NCBI RefSeq assembly: GCF_015223195.1
Contig: NZ_JADFUA010000005.1
Location: 1-64,000, forward strand
DNA length: 64,000 nt
Source: Chitinilyticum piscinae
GTDB taxonomy: Bacteria; Pseudomonadota; Gammaproteobacteria; Burkholderiales; Chitinibacteraceae
Direction of reading: 5' to 3'
Positions 18,746 to 29,548 of this stretch are shown here, piece by piece. The notes below the pieces were generated by a model. That model had not been told where the DNA came from and did no database searches. It saw only the letters and a program-made list of their open reading frames with translations. Numbering within the stretch: the first letter of the stretch is position 1; each line of letters starts with the position of its first letter. Made by a program: the position numbers and the translations under genes.

Positions 18746-19848
18746 TCATCTTCCTTGACGGATTGGTCCATAGTTTCGATCAGCGCCTGGCGCAATTCAT
18801 CCAGGCCCAGGTTCTGCATGGCACTGACCCGTACCGCCACGGCACGGCCATGCTCGTCGTGCTCAACGCCGGCAGGCTGGTCGCGCAGATCGATCTTGTT
18901 CCAGACCAGCAATTGCGGAATCTGTTCCGCACCAATTTCAGCGAGCACCTTGTTGACCTCGGCAATTTGCATCTCGCGCAGGGGATGGCTGACGTCAACC
19001 ACGTGCAGCAGCAGGTCCGCTTCGACCGTTTCCTCCAGCGTCGCCCGGAATGCCGCTACCAGCGTATGCGGCAACTGGCGGATGAAGCCGACAGTATCAG
19101 AGATGATGACGGAGTGCTCGGAATCAAGGTAGAGCTTGCGCGATGTCGTGTCCAGTGTGGCAAACAACTGGTCGGCAGCATAGATCTTGGCTTTGGTCAG
19201 CGCATTGAACAGCGTCGACTTGCCGGCATTGGTATATCCGACAATCGAAACGGTAAACTGGCCGCGCCGCTGGCGTGCACGGCGCTGGGTCGAGCGCTGC
19301 TTTTGCACGGTCGCCAGTTGCCCCTTCAGGCGCTTGACCCGCTCGCCAATGAGCCGGCGATCGGTTTCAAGCTGGGTTTCACCCGGCCCGCGCAACCCGA
19401 TACCACCCTTCTGCCGCTCCAAGTGCGTCCAGCCGCGAATCAGCCGGGTCTGGATGTGCGCAAGCTGCGCCAACTCCACTTGCAGCTTGCCTTCCGAAGT
19501 CCGTGCGCGCTGGGCAAAGATATCGAGAATCAGGGTTGTGCGATCCAGGACGCGACATTGCAGGGCGCGCTCCAGATTGCGTTCCTGGGCGGGCGAGAGC
19601 TGGTGATTGAAAATGACCAGCTCGGCACCGTGCGTGCGAACAGCCAGCGCGATTTCATCGACTTTGCCGGTCCCGGCAAAATACGCAGGATCGGGCCGCG
19701 AACGCTTGCCCTCGACCACATCCAGTGCAGTCACCCCAGCGGATTCGACCAGTTGCACGAATTCGGCAACATCATCACGAAAATCCGGATTGCCGAAATC
19801 AAGGCAGACCAGTATGGCCTCCTCGCCCCCTTTATGACGCTCGAACAT
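18742..19848 (-). CDS. hflX: GTPase HflX
   Basis: The protein has 368 residues. An N-terminal HflX nucleotide-binding domain (about 1-130) leads through a helical linker with the conserved GGIGLRGPGETQLE to the G domain: G1 GYTNAGKST (204-212), DTVGFIRQLPH, and NKID. HflX splits stalled 70S ribosomes during heat shock. It is first in the hflX-hflK-hflC-DUF2065 unit and follows hfq after an intrinsic terminator, as in many relatives. The C-terminal extension present in E. coli HflX is short here. Confidence 0.97.
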   Translation of the reverse strand: MFERHKGGEEAILVCLDFGNPDFRDDVAEFVQLVESAGVTALDVVEGKRSRPDPAYFAGTGKVDEIALAVRTHGAELVIFNHQLSPAQERNLERALQCRVLDRTTLILDIFAQRARTSEGKLQVELAQLAHIQTRLIRGWTHLERQKGGIGLRGPGETQLETDRRLIGERVKRLKGQLATVQKQRSTQRRARQRRGQFTVSIVGYTNAGKSTLFNALTKAKIYAADQLFATLDTTSRKLYLDSEHSVIISDTVGFIRQLPHTLVAAFRATLEETVEADLLLHVVDVSHPLREMQIAEVNKVLAEIGAEQIPQLLVWNKIDLRDQPAGVEHDEHGRAVAVRVSAMQNLGLDELRQALIETMDQSVKEDE

Positions 19849-19890
19849 CCAGTACTCGCAGGTATACAGACATAAACTACAAAATCAAAA

Positions 19891-19916
19891 ACCCCGCGAG
19901 GGATACCCTGCGGGGT
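19891..19916 (-). terminator. Intrinsic terminator between hfq and hflX
   Basis: On the minus strand ACCCCGCAGGG pairs with CCCTCGCGGGGT (one bulged base) and is followed by TTTTTGATTTTG. It lies 18 bp after the hfq stop, so hflX either is reached by read-through or has its own start site in the 40 bp that follow. Confidence 0.8.
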
Positions 19917-19933
19917 AATTGATAACCCGACAC

Positions 19934-20185
19934 TTAACCCTCGAGGGTAGCCGCGTTCGGGGAGTCGTGCGGAATATTGACCGGGCGCGACGGCACGACC
20001 GTGGAAATGGCGTGCTTGTAAACCATTTGCGTGACTGTATTGCGCAGCAGGACGACATACTGGTCAAACGATTCGATCTGGCCTTGCAGCTTGATGCCGT
20101 TGACCAGGTAGATGGAGACCGGTACATGTTCCTTGCGCAGGATATTCAGAAATGGGTCCTGCAACATTTGCCCCTTGGCACTCAT
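19934..20185 (-). CDS. hfq: RNA chaperone Hfq
   Basis: The protein has 83 residues. The Sm1 and Sm2 motifs are intact: [39 protein letters not shown] and the Sm2 [10 protein letters not shown]. Residues Gln8, Asp9, Phe42-equivalent, and the YKH motif that bind RNA on the proximal face are visible. The C-terminal tail is short, as usual in betaproteobacteria. Hfq forms a hexamer that pairs small RNAs with mRNAs, so small-RNA regulation is expected in this organism. Confidence 0.98.
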   Translation of the reverse strand: MSAKGQMLQDPFLNILRKEHVPVSIYLVNGIKLQGQIESFDQYVVLLRNTVTQMVYKHAISTVVPSRPVNIPHDSPNAATLEG

Positions 20186-20328
20186 TTATTAGTTCTCCGA
20201 CTTTTGCGTTATTAGGTACCACGATTTACGACGTCGCAGTGCTCAGCGTCTTACGCTTATAGTACAAACGACGTCAAAAGCCAATAGGCTAAAGCCCCTG
20301 CCTGCCTCTGGCTGTAACTATTACCAGG

Positions 20329-21726
20329 TTATTTCTTCGCCTTCCCTTCGGCCAGCTTACCACGATGCTTGGTTTTCATGCGCGGATTGAGCTTGGCTGT
20401 CGGCGCCGGCTTGACCTCGAACGGGTTCTCGCTCTTCTTGAACTGCACGCGCAGCGGTGTTCCCTGCAGCTTGAACATCTTGATGAAGCTGTGTTCCAGA
20501 TAGCGCCAGTATGCTGCAGGCACAGCCTCCAGCGCATTGCCGTGGATCACAACCACTGGCGGATTGGTGCCTCCTTGGTGCGCATAGCGCATTTTGGGGC
20601 GAATCTTGCCGGCCAGCGGCGGTTGCTGCCGCTCGAGGGCCAGCTGCAGGGCGCGCGTGAGTTTCGGCGTCGGAATTTTGGTCATGGCCGCCGCATAGGC
20701 CTGGTCAATCGACGCGAAGAGGTCTCCGACACCCTTGCCCTGCAGCGCCGAGATGTAATGGAACTTGGCAAAATCGAGGAACGCCAGTTTGCGGGCGATA
20801 TCGCGCTTGATCTGGTCTTTCTGCTCCTGCGTGGCTGCTTCCCATTTGTTCACGGCCACCACCAGCGCACGCCCGGCCTCCAGAACAAAGCTGGCTACAC
20901 GGGCATCCTGATCGGAGACATCCTGCGTGGCATCCAGCACCAGCACGGCGACATTGGCATCTTCAATTGCCTGGATGGTTTTCACGACCGAGAATTTCTC
21001 GATCACATCAGTCACCTTGCCACGGCGACGCACACCGGCCGTATCAATGATCGTGTAGTTACCGCCATTGCGTTCGAAATCGATATAGATCGAGTCGCGG
21101 GTTGTACCCGGTGCATCGAAGGCAATGACGCGTTCTTCACCGAGCACGGCATTCACCAGCGTGGACTTGCCGACATTCGGACGACCAACAATCACGAATT
21201 TCGGATGATCGGGATCTTCCTCCGGTTCCGGCTCGGGGAAGCGTTCAAGAATTTCGTTAAGCAAGGTGCGCACACCTTCGCCATGCGAAGCAGAAATCGC
21301 CACCGGCTCGCCAAGACCCAGCTCGAAGAACTCGGAAGTCACGACGGCACGATTCATGCCCTCCGCCTTGTTGACCGCCAGCCACACCGGCCGGGAGCCT
21401 TGGCGAAGCCGGTTGGCGATGATCTTGTCATGCGGGGTCAGGCCGGTACGGCCATCAACGATAAAGACAATCGCATCCGCTTCATCAACAGCCTGCAGCG
21501 TCTGCTTGGCCATCTCGAACATGATGCCTTCGTCCACCACCGGCTCGAAGCCGCCAGTGTCCACCACCAGATAGGGTTTGTCACCCACGCGGCCATGACC
21601 ATAGTGACGGTCGCGAGTCAGACCCGGCTGATCGGCCACCAGCGCGTCACGCGATTTGGTCAGGCGGTTAAACAGGGTCGACTTGCCAACATTCGGGCGG
21701 CCGACCAGAGCAATCGTGGGTTTCAT
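20329..21726 (-). CDS. der: Ribosome-associated GTPase Der (EngA)
   Basis: The protein has 465 residues with two tandem G domains. G1 motifs are GRPNVGKS at 9-16 and again at 181-188, with DTGG (56-59), NKAE (119-122), a second DTAG and NKWE, then a KH-like C-terminal domain and a lysine-rich tail. Der is essential for 50S subunit maturation. It is the last gene of the rlmN to der block and ends 143 bp from the hfq start; I see no clear terminator there. Confidence 0.98.
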   Translation of the reverse strand: MKPTIALVGRPNVGKSTLFNRLTKSRDALVADQPGLTRDRHYGHGRVGDKPYLVVDTGGFEPVVDEGIMFEMAKQTLQAVDEADAIVFIVDGRTGLTPHDKIIANRLRQGSRPVWLAVNKAEGMNRAVVTSEFFELGLGEPVAISASHGEGVRTLLNEILERFPEPEPEEDPDHPKFVIVGRPNVGKSTLVNAVLGEERVIAFDAPGTTRDSIYIDFERNGGNYTIIDTAGVRRRGKVTDVIEKFSVVKTIQAIEDANVAVLVLDATQDVSDQDARVASFVLEAGRALVVAVNKWEAATQEQKDQIKRDIARKLAFLDFAKFHYISALQGKGVGDLFASIDQAYAAAMTKIPTPKLTRALQLALERQQPPLAGKIRPKMRYAHQGGTNPPVVVIHGNALEAVPAAYWRYLEHSFIKMFKLQGTPLRVQFKKSENPFEVKPAPTAKLNPRMKTKHRGKLAEGKAKK

Positions 21727-21734
21727 TCAAATCC

Positions 21735-22865
21735 TTACTTCACACCAAAAGCGTACAGCCCACCCTTGGTGGTCTGTACCAGTACTGTATCGCCGGAAAG
21801 TGCCTGCGGAGCAACCGCTACACGCCCGCCGTCGGTCGGACGCTGAGCCACAAAGGCGCCGTCGTCGCGATTGATCCAGTGCAGATAGCCTTCAAAATCA
21901 CCAACCAGCAAATAGTTGCCGTGTAGCGCCGGCGCACTCAAAGCGCGGTTCGCGAGCTTGTCCTGACGCCAGAGATTGCGGCCACTGCTGCGATCCAGCG
22001 CCACCACCGCCCCCTTGTCGTCCGTGAAATACACCGCCTGACCATCGGCTTCCAGACCAGAGGCACTGGAGGCCTCGCGCGTCCACAGCAAAGTACCAGA
22101 AGCGGCCTCAATGCATCCGACACGTCCCTGGTATGCCACGGCGCAGACCGAGCCACTGGCAAACACCGGGGTAGTCACGACGTCCGTTACGCGCTCCAGT
22201 TCGGAAGCCCCGCGCGGCAAGGCCAGCGGCGCATCCCAGCGCACCCGTCCATCCTGCAGATCGAGCGCAACCAGCCGCCCAGCCGGAAGCCCGACATAGG
22301 CGACTCCATTATTGATCAGCGGAGCCGCGAAATTGCGCAGCAGCAATGCCGGCTGCTGGCGCTGATAGAACCATTTCAGCGAGCCATCTTCGGCGGAAAA
22401 TGCCGAGACACGCCCATCACCGCTGCGCACCAGAACCACGCCACTGCCGATTACCGGAGGAGCAATGATTTCGCTAGTCGCCTTGGCGGTCCACAGCTGT
22501 TGGCCGCTGCGACTGAAGGCGATCACGTCACCCTTGAGCGTCCCGACCACCACCAGCTTGTCATTCAGACCGACACCGCCTGCAACCGGACGCTCCAGCG
22601 TCACGGTCCAGCGAGCCTGACCGCTGGCCTTGTCCAGCAAGGCCAGCTGATTGGGAGCACCCGCTACGGCAATGGCCTCGTCACTGACCGCCGGCCGATA
22701 GCGCAGCTCGGTAGAACCACCAATGCTGCGATTCCACCGCACAGCAGCGCCGGCCTTGTCGGCAACTTGCGGCAGCGGATTGGGTTCAGGTGCATTGCTG
22801 GTGGTACCACACGCCGCCAGCGCCAGAATCAGGCAGGATGCAAGACCGAGACGCTTCGTCGACAT
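21735..22865 (-). CDS. bamB: Outer membrane assembly lipoprotein BamB
   Basis: The protein has 376 residues. The signal peptide ends in a lipobox (LALAACG, Cys19), so the protein is lipid-anchored. The rest is an eight-bladed beta-propeller made of PQQ-like repeats (GKLVALDLQDGRVRWDAPL type). BamB binds BamA and helps feed beta-barrel proteins into the BAM complex. Its start codon shares one base with the yfgM stop (22865), and der follows after 8 bp, so the genes are cotranscribed. Confidence 0.95.
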   Translation of the reverse strand: MSTKRLGLASCLILALAACGTTSNAPEPNPLPQVADKAGAAVRWNRSIGGSTELRYRPAVSDEAIAVAGAPNQLALLDKASGQARWTVTLERPVAGGVGLNDKLVVVGTLKGDVIAFSRSGQQLWTAKATSEIIAPPVIGSGVVLVRSGDGRVSAFSAEDGSLKWFYQRQQPALLLRNFAAPLINNGVAYVGLPAGRLVALDLQDGRVRWDAPLALPRGASELERVTDVVTTPVFASGSVCAVAYQGRVGCIEAASGTLLWTREASSASGLEADGQAVYFTDDKGAVVALDRSSGRNLWRQDKLANRALSAPALHGNYLLVGDFEGYLHWINRDDGAFVAQRPTDGGRVAVAPQALSGDTVLVQTTKGGLYAFGVK

Positions 22866-23494
22866 TATTGGGCTCCAGCGGCGTGCAACTTGAATTCGAT
22901 CAGCCGGTAATTCGGCATTTCCTTGTTGGTCTTGGCCAGCGCCTGCTGGTACGCATCGCGCGCGGCCCCCTTGTCACCCTTCAGCAGATAGGCGTCGCCA
23001 CGGGTTTCGGCAAACACGGCCGAGAAACTGGTTTCTTCCGGCGCCTTGGCCAGAGACAGCGCCTCATCGAATTTCTTTTCGTCCAGCGCAATGCCGGCTT
23101 GACGCAGACGAGCCAGATCGCGCAGCACGGATTCGCCGGAGTGATCGATCACCCATTTCAGCTCCGCGCGCGCATCCTGCAACTTGCCCAGTGTATAGGC
23201 CTGTTGGGCAGCAATCATGGCCCCACGCGACGCATACGGAGTGGAGGTATAATCAGACTTCAGTTTATCCAGCTGAGCCTTGAACTTGGCGGGATCAGCC
23301 ACCACATCCTGCAGCGCAATGAATTCAGCACCCGCTTTTTCATGCACATGCCGCTGCCAGGCTTGCCAGCCCTGCCAGCCGATAAAACCGATCAGGACGG
23401 CCGCCAGCACGGCTGCCAGATAGCGCCCCCAGTCCTGCCACCAGCCCTTCAACTGGGCCAGCTGTTCCTGTTCCTGCAGATCGAATGCAGCCAT
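22865..23494 (-). CDS. yfgM: YfgM-like tetratricopeptide membrane protein
   Basis: The protein has 209 residues. A short cytoplasmic N-terminus (FDLQEQEQLAQLKGWWQDWG) is followed by one membrane helix (about 22-42) and a periplasmic domain with TPR-like repeats (RGDAYLLKGDKGAARDAYQQAL). In E. coli YfgM joins the SecYEG translocon and periplasmic chaperones. The order hisS-yfgM-bamB-der is the same as in E. coli, which supports the identification. Confidence 0.92.
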   Translation of the reverse strand: MAAFDLQEQEQLAQLKGWWQDWGRYLAAVLAAVLIGFIGWQGWQAWQRHVHEKAGAEFIALQDVVADPAKFKAQLDKLKSDYTSTPYASRGAMIAAQQAYTLGKLQDARAELKWVIDHSGESVLRDLARLRQAGIALDEKKFDEALSLAKAPEETSFSAVFAETRGDAYLLKGDKGAARDAYQQALAKTNKEMPNYRLIEFKLHAAGAQ

Positions 23495-23510
23495 TTCACG
23501 TCACCCCTGT

Positions 23511-24791
23511 TCAGTTTGTTGTTCTTGCAGCCAAGATGATCTCAGCCAGATCGGTCAGCACCACGCTCTGCTGTTCACCCTGGCGCTCACCGGTCAGCAC
23601 TTTCAGATTGGCCTGCCCGGCTTCGGCCTCGGCCTCGCCGATAATAACGGCGAAGCGGGCACCACTGCTGTCGGCTTTCTTGAATTGCGACTTGAAGCTG
23701 CCGCCACCGGCGTGCAGGATGACATCGAGTCCGGCCGCGCGCAATGCCATTGCACAGCGGAATGCCGGCATTGCGGCGGCGTCACCCTGATGCACCAGAT
23801 ACACATCCGGCTGGGCTACCTGGCCAGCAACACCTTGCGCCTCGAGCAACAGCAGCAAACGCTCGATGCCGATGGCAAAGCCAACAGCAGGGCAAGGCTT
23901 GCCCCCCAGCTGCTCGACCAGCCCGTCGTAGCGCCCGCCCGCCGCGACCGTGGCCTGCGCGCCAAGTTGCGTAGTCGTCCACTCGAATACCGTGCGGTTG
24001 TAATAATCCAGCCCGCGCACCAGCCGGTCATTCAGCACATAGCCGATACCCGCCGCATCCAGCCGTGCACGCACGCCATCGAGATGCGCGCGGGATTCGG
24101 CCCCCAGAAAATCCGCAAGTTTCGGCGCATTCTGCGCCATGTCCTGCAGAGCCGGATTCTTGGTATCCAGCACCCGCAGCGGATTGGTGTAGAGACGACG
24201 CTTGCCATCATCATCCAGAATGTCGACGAAACCTTCGAGGTAGGCAATCAGCGCCACACGGTGCGCAGCACGCTCATCGGCGTTGCCGAGCGAGTTAAGC
24301 TCGAGTTGCAGGCCGGTCAACCCCAGGCGTTGCCACAAGTCAGCCAGCATGACGATGAGTTCGGCGTCGACGTCAGGACCTTCGAAGCCGAAGGCTTCGA
24401 TACCCAGCTGATGGAACTGGCGATAGCGGCCCTTTTGCGGGCGTTCGTGGCGGAACATCGGCCCGATATACCACAGACGCTGCGTCTGGTTGTAGAGCAG
24501 ATTATGTTCGATGCAGGCGCGCACGCAGCCCGCAGTGCCTTCCGGGCGCAAGGTCAGCTTTTCGCCGTTGAGGCTATCCTCGAAGGAGTACATTTCCTTC
24601 TCGACGATGTCGGTATGCTCGCCTACCCCACGTACGAACAAGCCGGTCGGCTCGACGATGGGCATGCGGATATTCTTGTAGCCATACGCCGCGGCCCAGT
24701 TACGAAAGACCTGCTCGACATGCAGCCATGCCTGGGAATCCTGCGGCAGCACATCATTCATGCCGCGGATACCTTGAATAGTATTCGCCAT
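23511..24791 (-). CDS. hisS: Histidyl-tRNA synthetase
   Basis: The protein has 426 residues. The N-terminus [12 protein letters not shown], class II motif 2 ([18 protein letters not shown]), the histidine-specific motifs [15 protein letters not shown] and [13 protein letters not shown], motif 3 ([11 protein letters not shown]) and the anticodon-binding domain are all present. It charges tRNA-His. It lies 28 bp after ispG on the same strand. Unlike hisZ at 15310-16452 it keeps the full anticodon domain. Confidence 0.98.
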   Translation of the reverse strand: MANTIQGIRGMNDVLPQDSQAWLHVEQVFRNWAAAYGYKNIRMPIVEPTGLFVRGVGEHTDIVEKEMYSFEDSLNGEKLTLRPEGTAGCVRACIEHNLLYNQTQRLWYIGPMFRHERPQKGRYRQFHQLGIEAFGFEGPDVDAELIVMLADLWQRLGLTGLQLELNSLGNADERAAHRVALIAYLEGFVDILDDDGKRRLYTNPLRVLDTKNPALQDMAQNAPKLADFLGAESRAHLDGVRARLDAAGIGYVLNDRLVRGLDYYNRTVFEWTTTQLGAQATVAAGGRYDGLVEQLGGKPCPAVGFAIGIERLLLLLEAQGVAGQVAQPDVYLVHQGDAAAMPAFRCAMALRAAGLDVILHAGGGSFKSQFKKADSSGARFAVIIGEAEAEAGQANLKVLTGERQGEQQSVVLTDLAEIILAARTTN

Positions 24792-24819
24792 AAATCGCTT
24801 ATATTACTGGGTTACAACC

Positions 24820-26094
24820 TCATACCCCGACAATCGGGATAACCTTCTGCACCGGTTCGCGGCGCTTGCTGCCACCTTCGCCATAGCGGGTGCGCACATA
24901 GTTCTCGACGATGGCCTGGAATTCCTCGGCAACGCGCCCCCCCTTCAGGGTCACATCCTTTTCGCCATCGATATAGACCGGACATACCGGAACTTCACCC
25001 GTACCGGGCAGGGAAATGCCGATATCGGCAAGCTTGGATTCACCCGGGCCATTGACCACACAGCCCATTACGGCGACCTTCATGTCTTCGACGCCCGGAT
25101 ATTCCGTACGCCAGATCGGCATCTGCACACGCAGGAAATTCTGGATGTCCTGAGCGAGTTCCTGGAATACCGTCGACGTCGTGCGGCCACAACCTGGGCA
25201 TGCCGTTACCAGCGGCACGAAAGAGCGCAAGCCCATGGTCTGCAGCAGCTCCTGCGCCACGACTACTTCCTTGGTACGGTCGCCGCCGGGCTCCGGGGTA
25301 AGCGAAATGCGGATGGTATCACCAATCCCTTCCTGCAGCAGAACCCCCAGCGCCGCCGAAGAGGCCACGATGCCCTTGGAACCCATGCCGGCCTCGGTCA
25401 GGCCGAGATGCAGTGGATAATCGCAGCGTCCAGCCAGATCACGATACACCGCAATCAGATCCTGCACATGCGACACCTTGCAGGAAAGCAGAATCTGATC
25501 GGCCGACAAGCCCCAGGACTGCGCCTGTTCGGCAGATTCAAGCGCTGACACAATCAGCGCCTCGCGCATGACGGCCTCGGCCGGCAGAGGCTGCGACAAC
25601 CTGCTGTTTTCATCCATCATCCGGGCGGCAATCGCCTGATCAAGCGACCCCCAGTTCACACCAATGCGCACCGCCTTCTGATATTCGATCGCCTTCTCGA
25701 CCATGAAGGCGAACTTCTCGTCACGCTTGGCTCCCTTGCCCACATTGCCGGGATTGATGCGGTACTTGGCCAGCACCTGGGCACATTCGGGGTAGTCGCG
25801 CAATAGACGATCGCCATTGAAATGGAAATCCCCTACCAGCGGCACTCGACAACCCCAGTTGTCCAGCTTTTCCCAGATGGCAGGTACGGCAGCCGCCGCT
25901 TCGGCACTGTTAACCGTGATGCGCACCACCTCGGAGCCTGCACGCCAGAGCTCGAAAATCTGCCGGGCCGTACCTTCGGCATCGGCTGTATCGGTATTGG
26001 TCATGGACTGAACCATTACCGGATGATCACTACCGACCCAGACATGGCCGATCCGGACCTGCCGGGTTTTACGACGGGGAATTGCTGATGTCAT
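24820..26094 (-). CDS. ispG: 4-hydroxy-3-methylbut-2-en-1-yl diphosphate synthase IspG
   Basis: The protein has 424 residues. The N-terminal TIM barrel carries [17 protein letters not shown]; the C-terminal iron-sulfur domain carries [13 protein letters not shown] and [10 protein letters not shown], which hold the three cysteines of the 4Fe-4S cluster and the catalytic glutamate. IspG makes HMBPP in the methylerythritol phosphate route to isoprenoids. The conserved position between rodZ and hisS is as in E. coli. It starts 8 bp after rodZ ends. Confidence 0.98.
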   Translation of the reverse strand: MTSAIPRRKTRQVRIGHVWVGSDHPVMVQSMTNTDTADAEGTARQIFELWRAGSEVVRITVNSAEAAAAVPAIWEKLDNWGCRVPLVGDFHFNGDRLLRDYPECAQVLAKYRINPGNVGKGAKRDEKFAFMVEKAIEYQKAVRIGVNWGSLDQAIAARMMDENSRLSQPLPAEAVMREALIVSALESAEQAQSWGLSADQILLSCKVSHVQDLIAVYRDLAGRCDYPLHLGLTEAGMGSKGIVASSAALGVLLQEGIGDTIRISLTPEPGGDRTKEVVVAQELLQTMGLRSFVPLVTACPGCGRTTSTVFQELAQDIQNFLRVQMPIWRTEYPGVEDMKVAVMGCVVNGPGESKLADIGISLPGTGEVPVCPVYIDGEKDVTLKGGRVAEEFQAIVENYVRTRYGEGGSKRREPVQKVIPIVGV

Positions 26095-26102
26095 GGCTGT
26101 AC

Positions 26103-27014
26103 TTATTTGAGTTCGATCGTGGCCACATTGGCTCGCGTTGCAGAAGCAAGATCAACCTGCTTGCCACGGAAAGTGATGCGGGTATTCGGTGCATTACCCA
26201 CAGTAAGAGTGTAGGGAAGCTTGCCACCCAGCACCTGATCTGCGCCGGGCTTGAGCATTCCGGAGTAGAGTTTCTGGCCGTCGGCATCGCGGACCTCGAC
26301 CCAGCTGTCTGCCTGCGCGGCGATCTGCAGATCGCCATGCCCCAGCGGCACACTAGCCCCGAGCGAGCCCGGCGCGCTGGCCGGCTTGATGACAATAACC
26401 GGCTCACTGGCAACCTGCGCAGCAGACCCCGCCAACACCTGGCTGGCGGCTGATGCCTGGCGCCCTGCGACTGCGGATGCCGGAATGATCTCACTGGCGA
26501 CCAGATCACTCGCCGCAACAGGAACCAGCGCCACAGCCGGAGCCGAGGATTCAGCAAGAGCCAGCTCAGGGCGCGCCGGTTGCTGCAGATACCAGAACAC
26601 CAGTACAGCACCAAGTAGCAAACCTGCGAGCACGGCGATGATACCCAGAAGCGGCTTGCCCCCCCCTCCCGCCGTTGCGGTAAAGCTCGGACCATCTTCC
26701 TGGGGCAAGCGCGGAAGTGCGGCTTGCGCTCGCTCTGCCGGTAGCAGCAAGGCCAGTTGCGCCAGCAAGGGTTCCGATTCCATTCCCAGCAAACGGGAGT
26801 AATTGCGGACAAATCCGCGGATGAAGGTGTTTCCGGGCAGCCGATCAAAGGCATCCGCCTCCAGCGCAGCAATCTGCCCGGTAGAGAGCTTCAACTGGGA
26901 CGCGACGTATTCGATGGTCCAGCCCTTGATTTCACGGGCTACGCGCAGTGCAGCACCGGGAGACGGGGCCACAGAAGGTGCCACAGCAGCCTGGCTCAGT
27001 TCGTCCATACTCAT
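26103..27014 (-). CDS. rodZ: RodZ-like cytoskeletal membrane protein
   Basis: The protein has 303 residues. An N-terminal helix-turn-helix of the Xre/HTH_25 type spans about 20-95 ([39 protein letters not shown]), one membrane helix is at about 122-142 ([22 protein letters not shown]), an Ala/Ser/Pro-rich linker follows, and a periplasmic DUF4115 domain ([19 protein letters not shown]) ends the protein. RodZ links MreB filaments to the wall synthesis machinery and sets rod shape. Its ATG shares one base with the pilW stop (27014). Confidence 0.92.
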   Translation of the reverse strand: MSMDELSQAAVAPSVAPSPGAALRVAREIKGWTIEYVASQLKLSTGQIAALEADAFDRLPGNTFIRGFVRNYSRLLGMESEPLLAQLALLLPAERAQAALPRLPQEDGPSFTATAGGGGKPLLGIIAVLAGLLLGAVLVFWYLQQPARPELALAESSAPAVALVPVAASDLVASEIIPASAVAGRQASAASQVLAGSAAQVASEPVIVIKPASAPGSLGASVPLGHGDLQIAAQADSWVEVRDADGQKLYSGMLKPGADQVLGGKLPYTLTVGNAPNTRITFRGKQVDLASATRANVATIELK

Positions 27015-27772
27015 TATTCGTACTGCCCTGCTTTCAAATAACCAGCTTCACGTGAATCGGGAAATTGCGCCAGCAATTGGTCGGCAAGTTTCTTCTCGGC
27101 AGCACGGTTACCTGCCTTGCGCTCAAGCCGCACGCCCAGCCAGATGACATCGGGAGCCGGGCGAGAAACGACACGTGTGAGGCCATTGTAGGCATCCCGC
27201 GCCTCCGCGAGCTGCCCCTCCCGCAGATACACCGAAGCCAGCCGATAACGCGCCAGCGCATTGCCGGGCCGATACTGTAACGCCATCCGGTAATAGGCCA
27301 GCGCCTGCTTGGTATCTCCCGCCTTATCCAGGCAATCACCTGCTACCGTGTAGCTGTTATCAATACCCGCATAGGAAGTAACCCCGAACACCTGCTGCAA
27401 GCGTGCCAAACCCGCTGCATATTCGCCCTTGCTGCACAGATATCGGCCATAGTTGTGATTCAGATCGAGATTGCCGGGCTCGATATTCAGCCCTTGCTGG
27501 AAATTGCTGCGCGCCATGCCATCATCCAGCAATTCGGCGAACGCCAAGGCCATCACGAGATACGCCGGGGCATAGTCTGCCTTGGATTGAAGAGCCTTCT
27601 TGGCCTCCTCGATTGCAATCGGATACTGATTGCGATTGTAATATTCGGCCGCCAGCTCCGTTCTAATCCGCGCCCGATCGGCATCGGTATAGGTCGGTGC
27701 CTCTTCGGCTGCGCTGGCTACCCGGCCAGTCAGCACACTGCACAGCAATACAGCACTTGCAAAAATCCGCAT
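27014..27772 (-). CDS. pilW: Type IV pilus biogenesis/stability TPR protein PilW (PilF)
   Basis: The protein has 252 residues. A signal peptide (FASAVLLCSVLTGRVASA) is followed by about six TPR motifs (RTELAAEYYNRNQYPIAIEEAKKAL, HNYGRYLCSKGEYAAGLARL). PilW/PilF proteins help assemble the PilQ secretin, usually as an outer-membrane lipoprotein. Here the only signal-region cysteine (Cys11) is preceded by Leu-Leu, which is a poor lipobox, so lipidation is doubtful. The gene sits between rlmN (1-bp overlap at 27772) and rodZ, its usual position in pilus-bearing proteobacteria. Confidence 0.88.
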   Translation of the reverse strand: MRIFASAVLLCSVLTGRVASAAEEAPTYTDADRARIRTELAAEYYNRNQYPIAIEEAKKALQSKADYAPAYLVMALAFAELLDDGMARSNFQQGLNIEPGNLDLNHNYGRYLCSKGEYAAGLARLQQVFGVTSYAGIDNSYTVAGDCLDKAGDTKQALAYYRMALQYRPGNALARYRLASVYLREGQLAEARDAYNGLTRVVSRPAPDVIWLGVRLERKAGNRAAEKKLADQLLAQFPDSREAGYLKAGQYE

Positions 27773-28908
27773 CAGTTTCCCTGCCCCTGTTTGTGAAACA
27801 CGATGGGCGAAGCCTCGGCGAGCCGCGCAGTGCGCCGCGTTTTATCTTTCACCTGCCCAGCCAGCTGGCCACAGGCGGCGTCGATATCATCCCCACGCGT
27901 CTTGCGTACCGTAACGACCTGTCCGGCTTCGGCGAGCACATCCCGGAAACGGAGAATAGCATCGCGCGACGAACGGTTGTAGCCCGAGTTCGGAAAGGGA
28001 TTGAAGGGAATGAGGTTGAACTTGCACGACACCTGCTTGGCGATATCGAGCAATTCACGGGCATGCTCGGGCTGGTCATTCACCCCTTCGAGCATGATGT
28101 ATTCAAATGTCACAAAATCGCGCGGCGCCCTGTCCAGATAGCGGTTACAGGCTGCCAGCAGCTCTTTGAGCGGGTATTTCTTGTTAATCGGCACGATCTC
28201 GTCGCGAATCCGGTCATTGGATGCATGCAGACTTACTGCGAGTGCCACCGGACACTCATCCCGCAGCCGATCCATCGCCGGAACCAGCCCGGAAGTCGAC
28301 AAAGTGACGCGTCGGCGCGACAGTCCGTAGGCATTGTCGTCCAGCATCAGCTTAAGCGCACGAACCACATTGTCGTAATTGGCCAAGGGCTCACCCATGC
28401 CCATCATGACCACATTGGAAACAATGCGGGCATCGTCATTGGCCACTTCACCGATCCGCGCGGTTTCACGCGACAGGCGCTGATTGGCCCACCACAGCTG
28501 GCCGATGATCTCGCCGGTTGACAGATTGCGGTTAAAACCCTGGCGCGCGGTAGAACAGAAGGTACATTCCAGTGCGCAGCCCACCTGACTGGAAACGCAG
28601 AGCGTTCCGCGGTCATCTTCAGGGATGAACACCGTTTCGATGCCGTTGCCGACACCGACATCGAGCAGCCACTTGTGCGTACCATCACTGGCCACCTGCT
28701 CGGCCAGCATGGACGGCGCCTTGACACAGGCACCGGCATGCAGCTTTGTGCGGAAAGTCTTGGCAATGTCGGTCATCGCGTCGAAATCGCTCTCGCCGCG
28801 CTGGTGCACCCATTTCATCAACTGCTTGCCGCGAAAGGGTTTCTCACCGAACTCGGCCATCAATTCCTGCATGCCTGCAGCGTCGAAATCCAGCAGATTG
28901 ACCGACAT
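27772..28908 (-). CDS. rlmN: Dual-specificity 23S rRNA/tRNA adenine C2-methyltransferase RlmN
   Basis: The protein has 378 residues. The radical SAM motif is CALECTFC (Cys111, Cys115, Cys118), and the C-terminal Cys346 (DIDAACGQL) is the residue that carries the methyl intermediate. [12 protein letters not shown] and SLHASND are further family motifs. RlmN methylates A2503 of 23S rRNA and A37 of several tRNAs. It is the first gene of the minus-strand rlmN to der block and ends with a one-base overlap with pilW. Confidence 0.97.
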   Translation of the reverse strand: MSVNLLDFDAAGMQELMAEFGEKPFRGKQLMKWVHQRGESDFDAMTDIAKTFRTKLHAGACVKAPSMLAEQVASDGTHKWLLDVGVGNGIETVFIPEDDRGTLCVSSQVGCALECTFCSTARQGFNRNLSTGEIIGQLWWANQRLSRETARIGEVANDDARIVSNVVMMGMGEPLANYDNVVRALKLMLDDNAYGLSRRRVTLSTSGLVPAMDRLRDECPVALAVSLHASNDRIRDEIVPINKKYPLKELLAACNRYLDRAPRDFVTFEYIMLEGVNDQPEHARELLDIAKQVSCKFNLIPFNPFPNSGYNRSSRDAILRFRDVLAEAGQVVTVRKTRGDDIDAACGQLAGQVKDKTRRTARLAEASPIVFHKQGQGN

Positions 28909-28931
28909 TGTTTTACTCCTGCACTACCGGA

Positions 28932-29360
28932 TTAACGACCGGCGTAAACTTCGCTGGAGGCGAAGAAAAAAGCGATTTCAATTGCGGCATTTTCCGGGCT
29001 GTCGGAACCATGCACCGCGTTAGCATCAATAGAAGCGGCGAAATCGGCGCGGATGGTGCCGGCGTCAGCCTTCTTCGGATCGGTAGCGCCCATCAGTTCG
29101 CGATTCTTCAGGATGGCGTTTTCACCTTCCAGCACCTGGATCATGACCGGACCGGAGGTCATGAAGTTCACCAGATCGTTGAAGAAGGGGCGTTCCTTGT
29201 GCACGGCATAGAAACCTTCGGCTTCAGCGCGGGACAGATGCTTCATCTTGGCGGCCACAATCTTCAGGCCAGCAGATTCGAAACGGTCATAAATTTTGCC
29301 GATTACATTCTTGCCTACAGCGTCCGGCTTGACGATGGAAATCGTGCGTTCGATAGCCAT
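28932..29360 (-). CDS. ndk: Nucleoside diphosphate kinase
   Basis: The protein has 142 residues from the ATG at 29360, preceded by GGAG at a suitable distance; a longer frame to 29408 adds 16 unlikely residues. The N-terminus [18 protein letters not shown] and the active-site NAVHGSDS with His117 are diagnostic. Ndk transfers the gamma phosphate between nucleoside triphosphates and diphosphates through phospho-His117. It lies 23 bp upstream of rlmN in the same direction, so it may lead that operon. Confidence 0.98.
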   Translation of the reverse strand: MAIERTISIVKPDAVGKNVIGKIYDRFESAGLKIVAAKMKHLSRAEAEGFYAVHKERPFFNDLVNFMTSGPVMIQVLEGENAILKNRELMGATDPKKADAGTIRADFAASIDANAVHGSDSPENAAIEIAFFFASSEVYAGR

Positions 29361-29548
29361 GTGAATATCTCCATTACTTTCACGGTTGTTATAAACTTGA
29401 CACACCACCTCAGCGCCACGACATCCATTCCGGCTCTACGGACGGATCAGGAGCCATGCGCCACACACAAGCCAGCCAAAAACGGCTCTTGCGCCCAGGG
29501 TGAATGCAAAATAGCCGCACAGTATAACAAACCAGACACGCACGGGAT

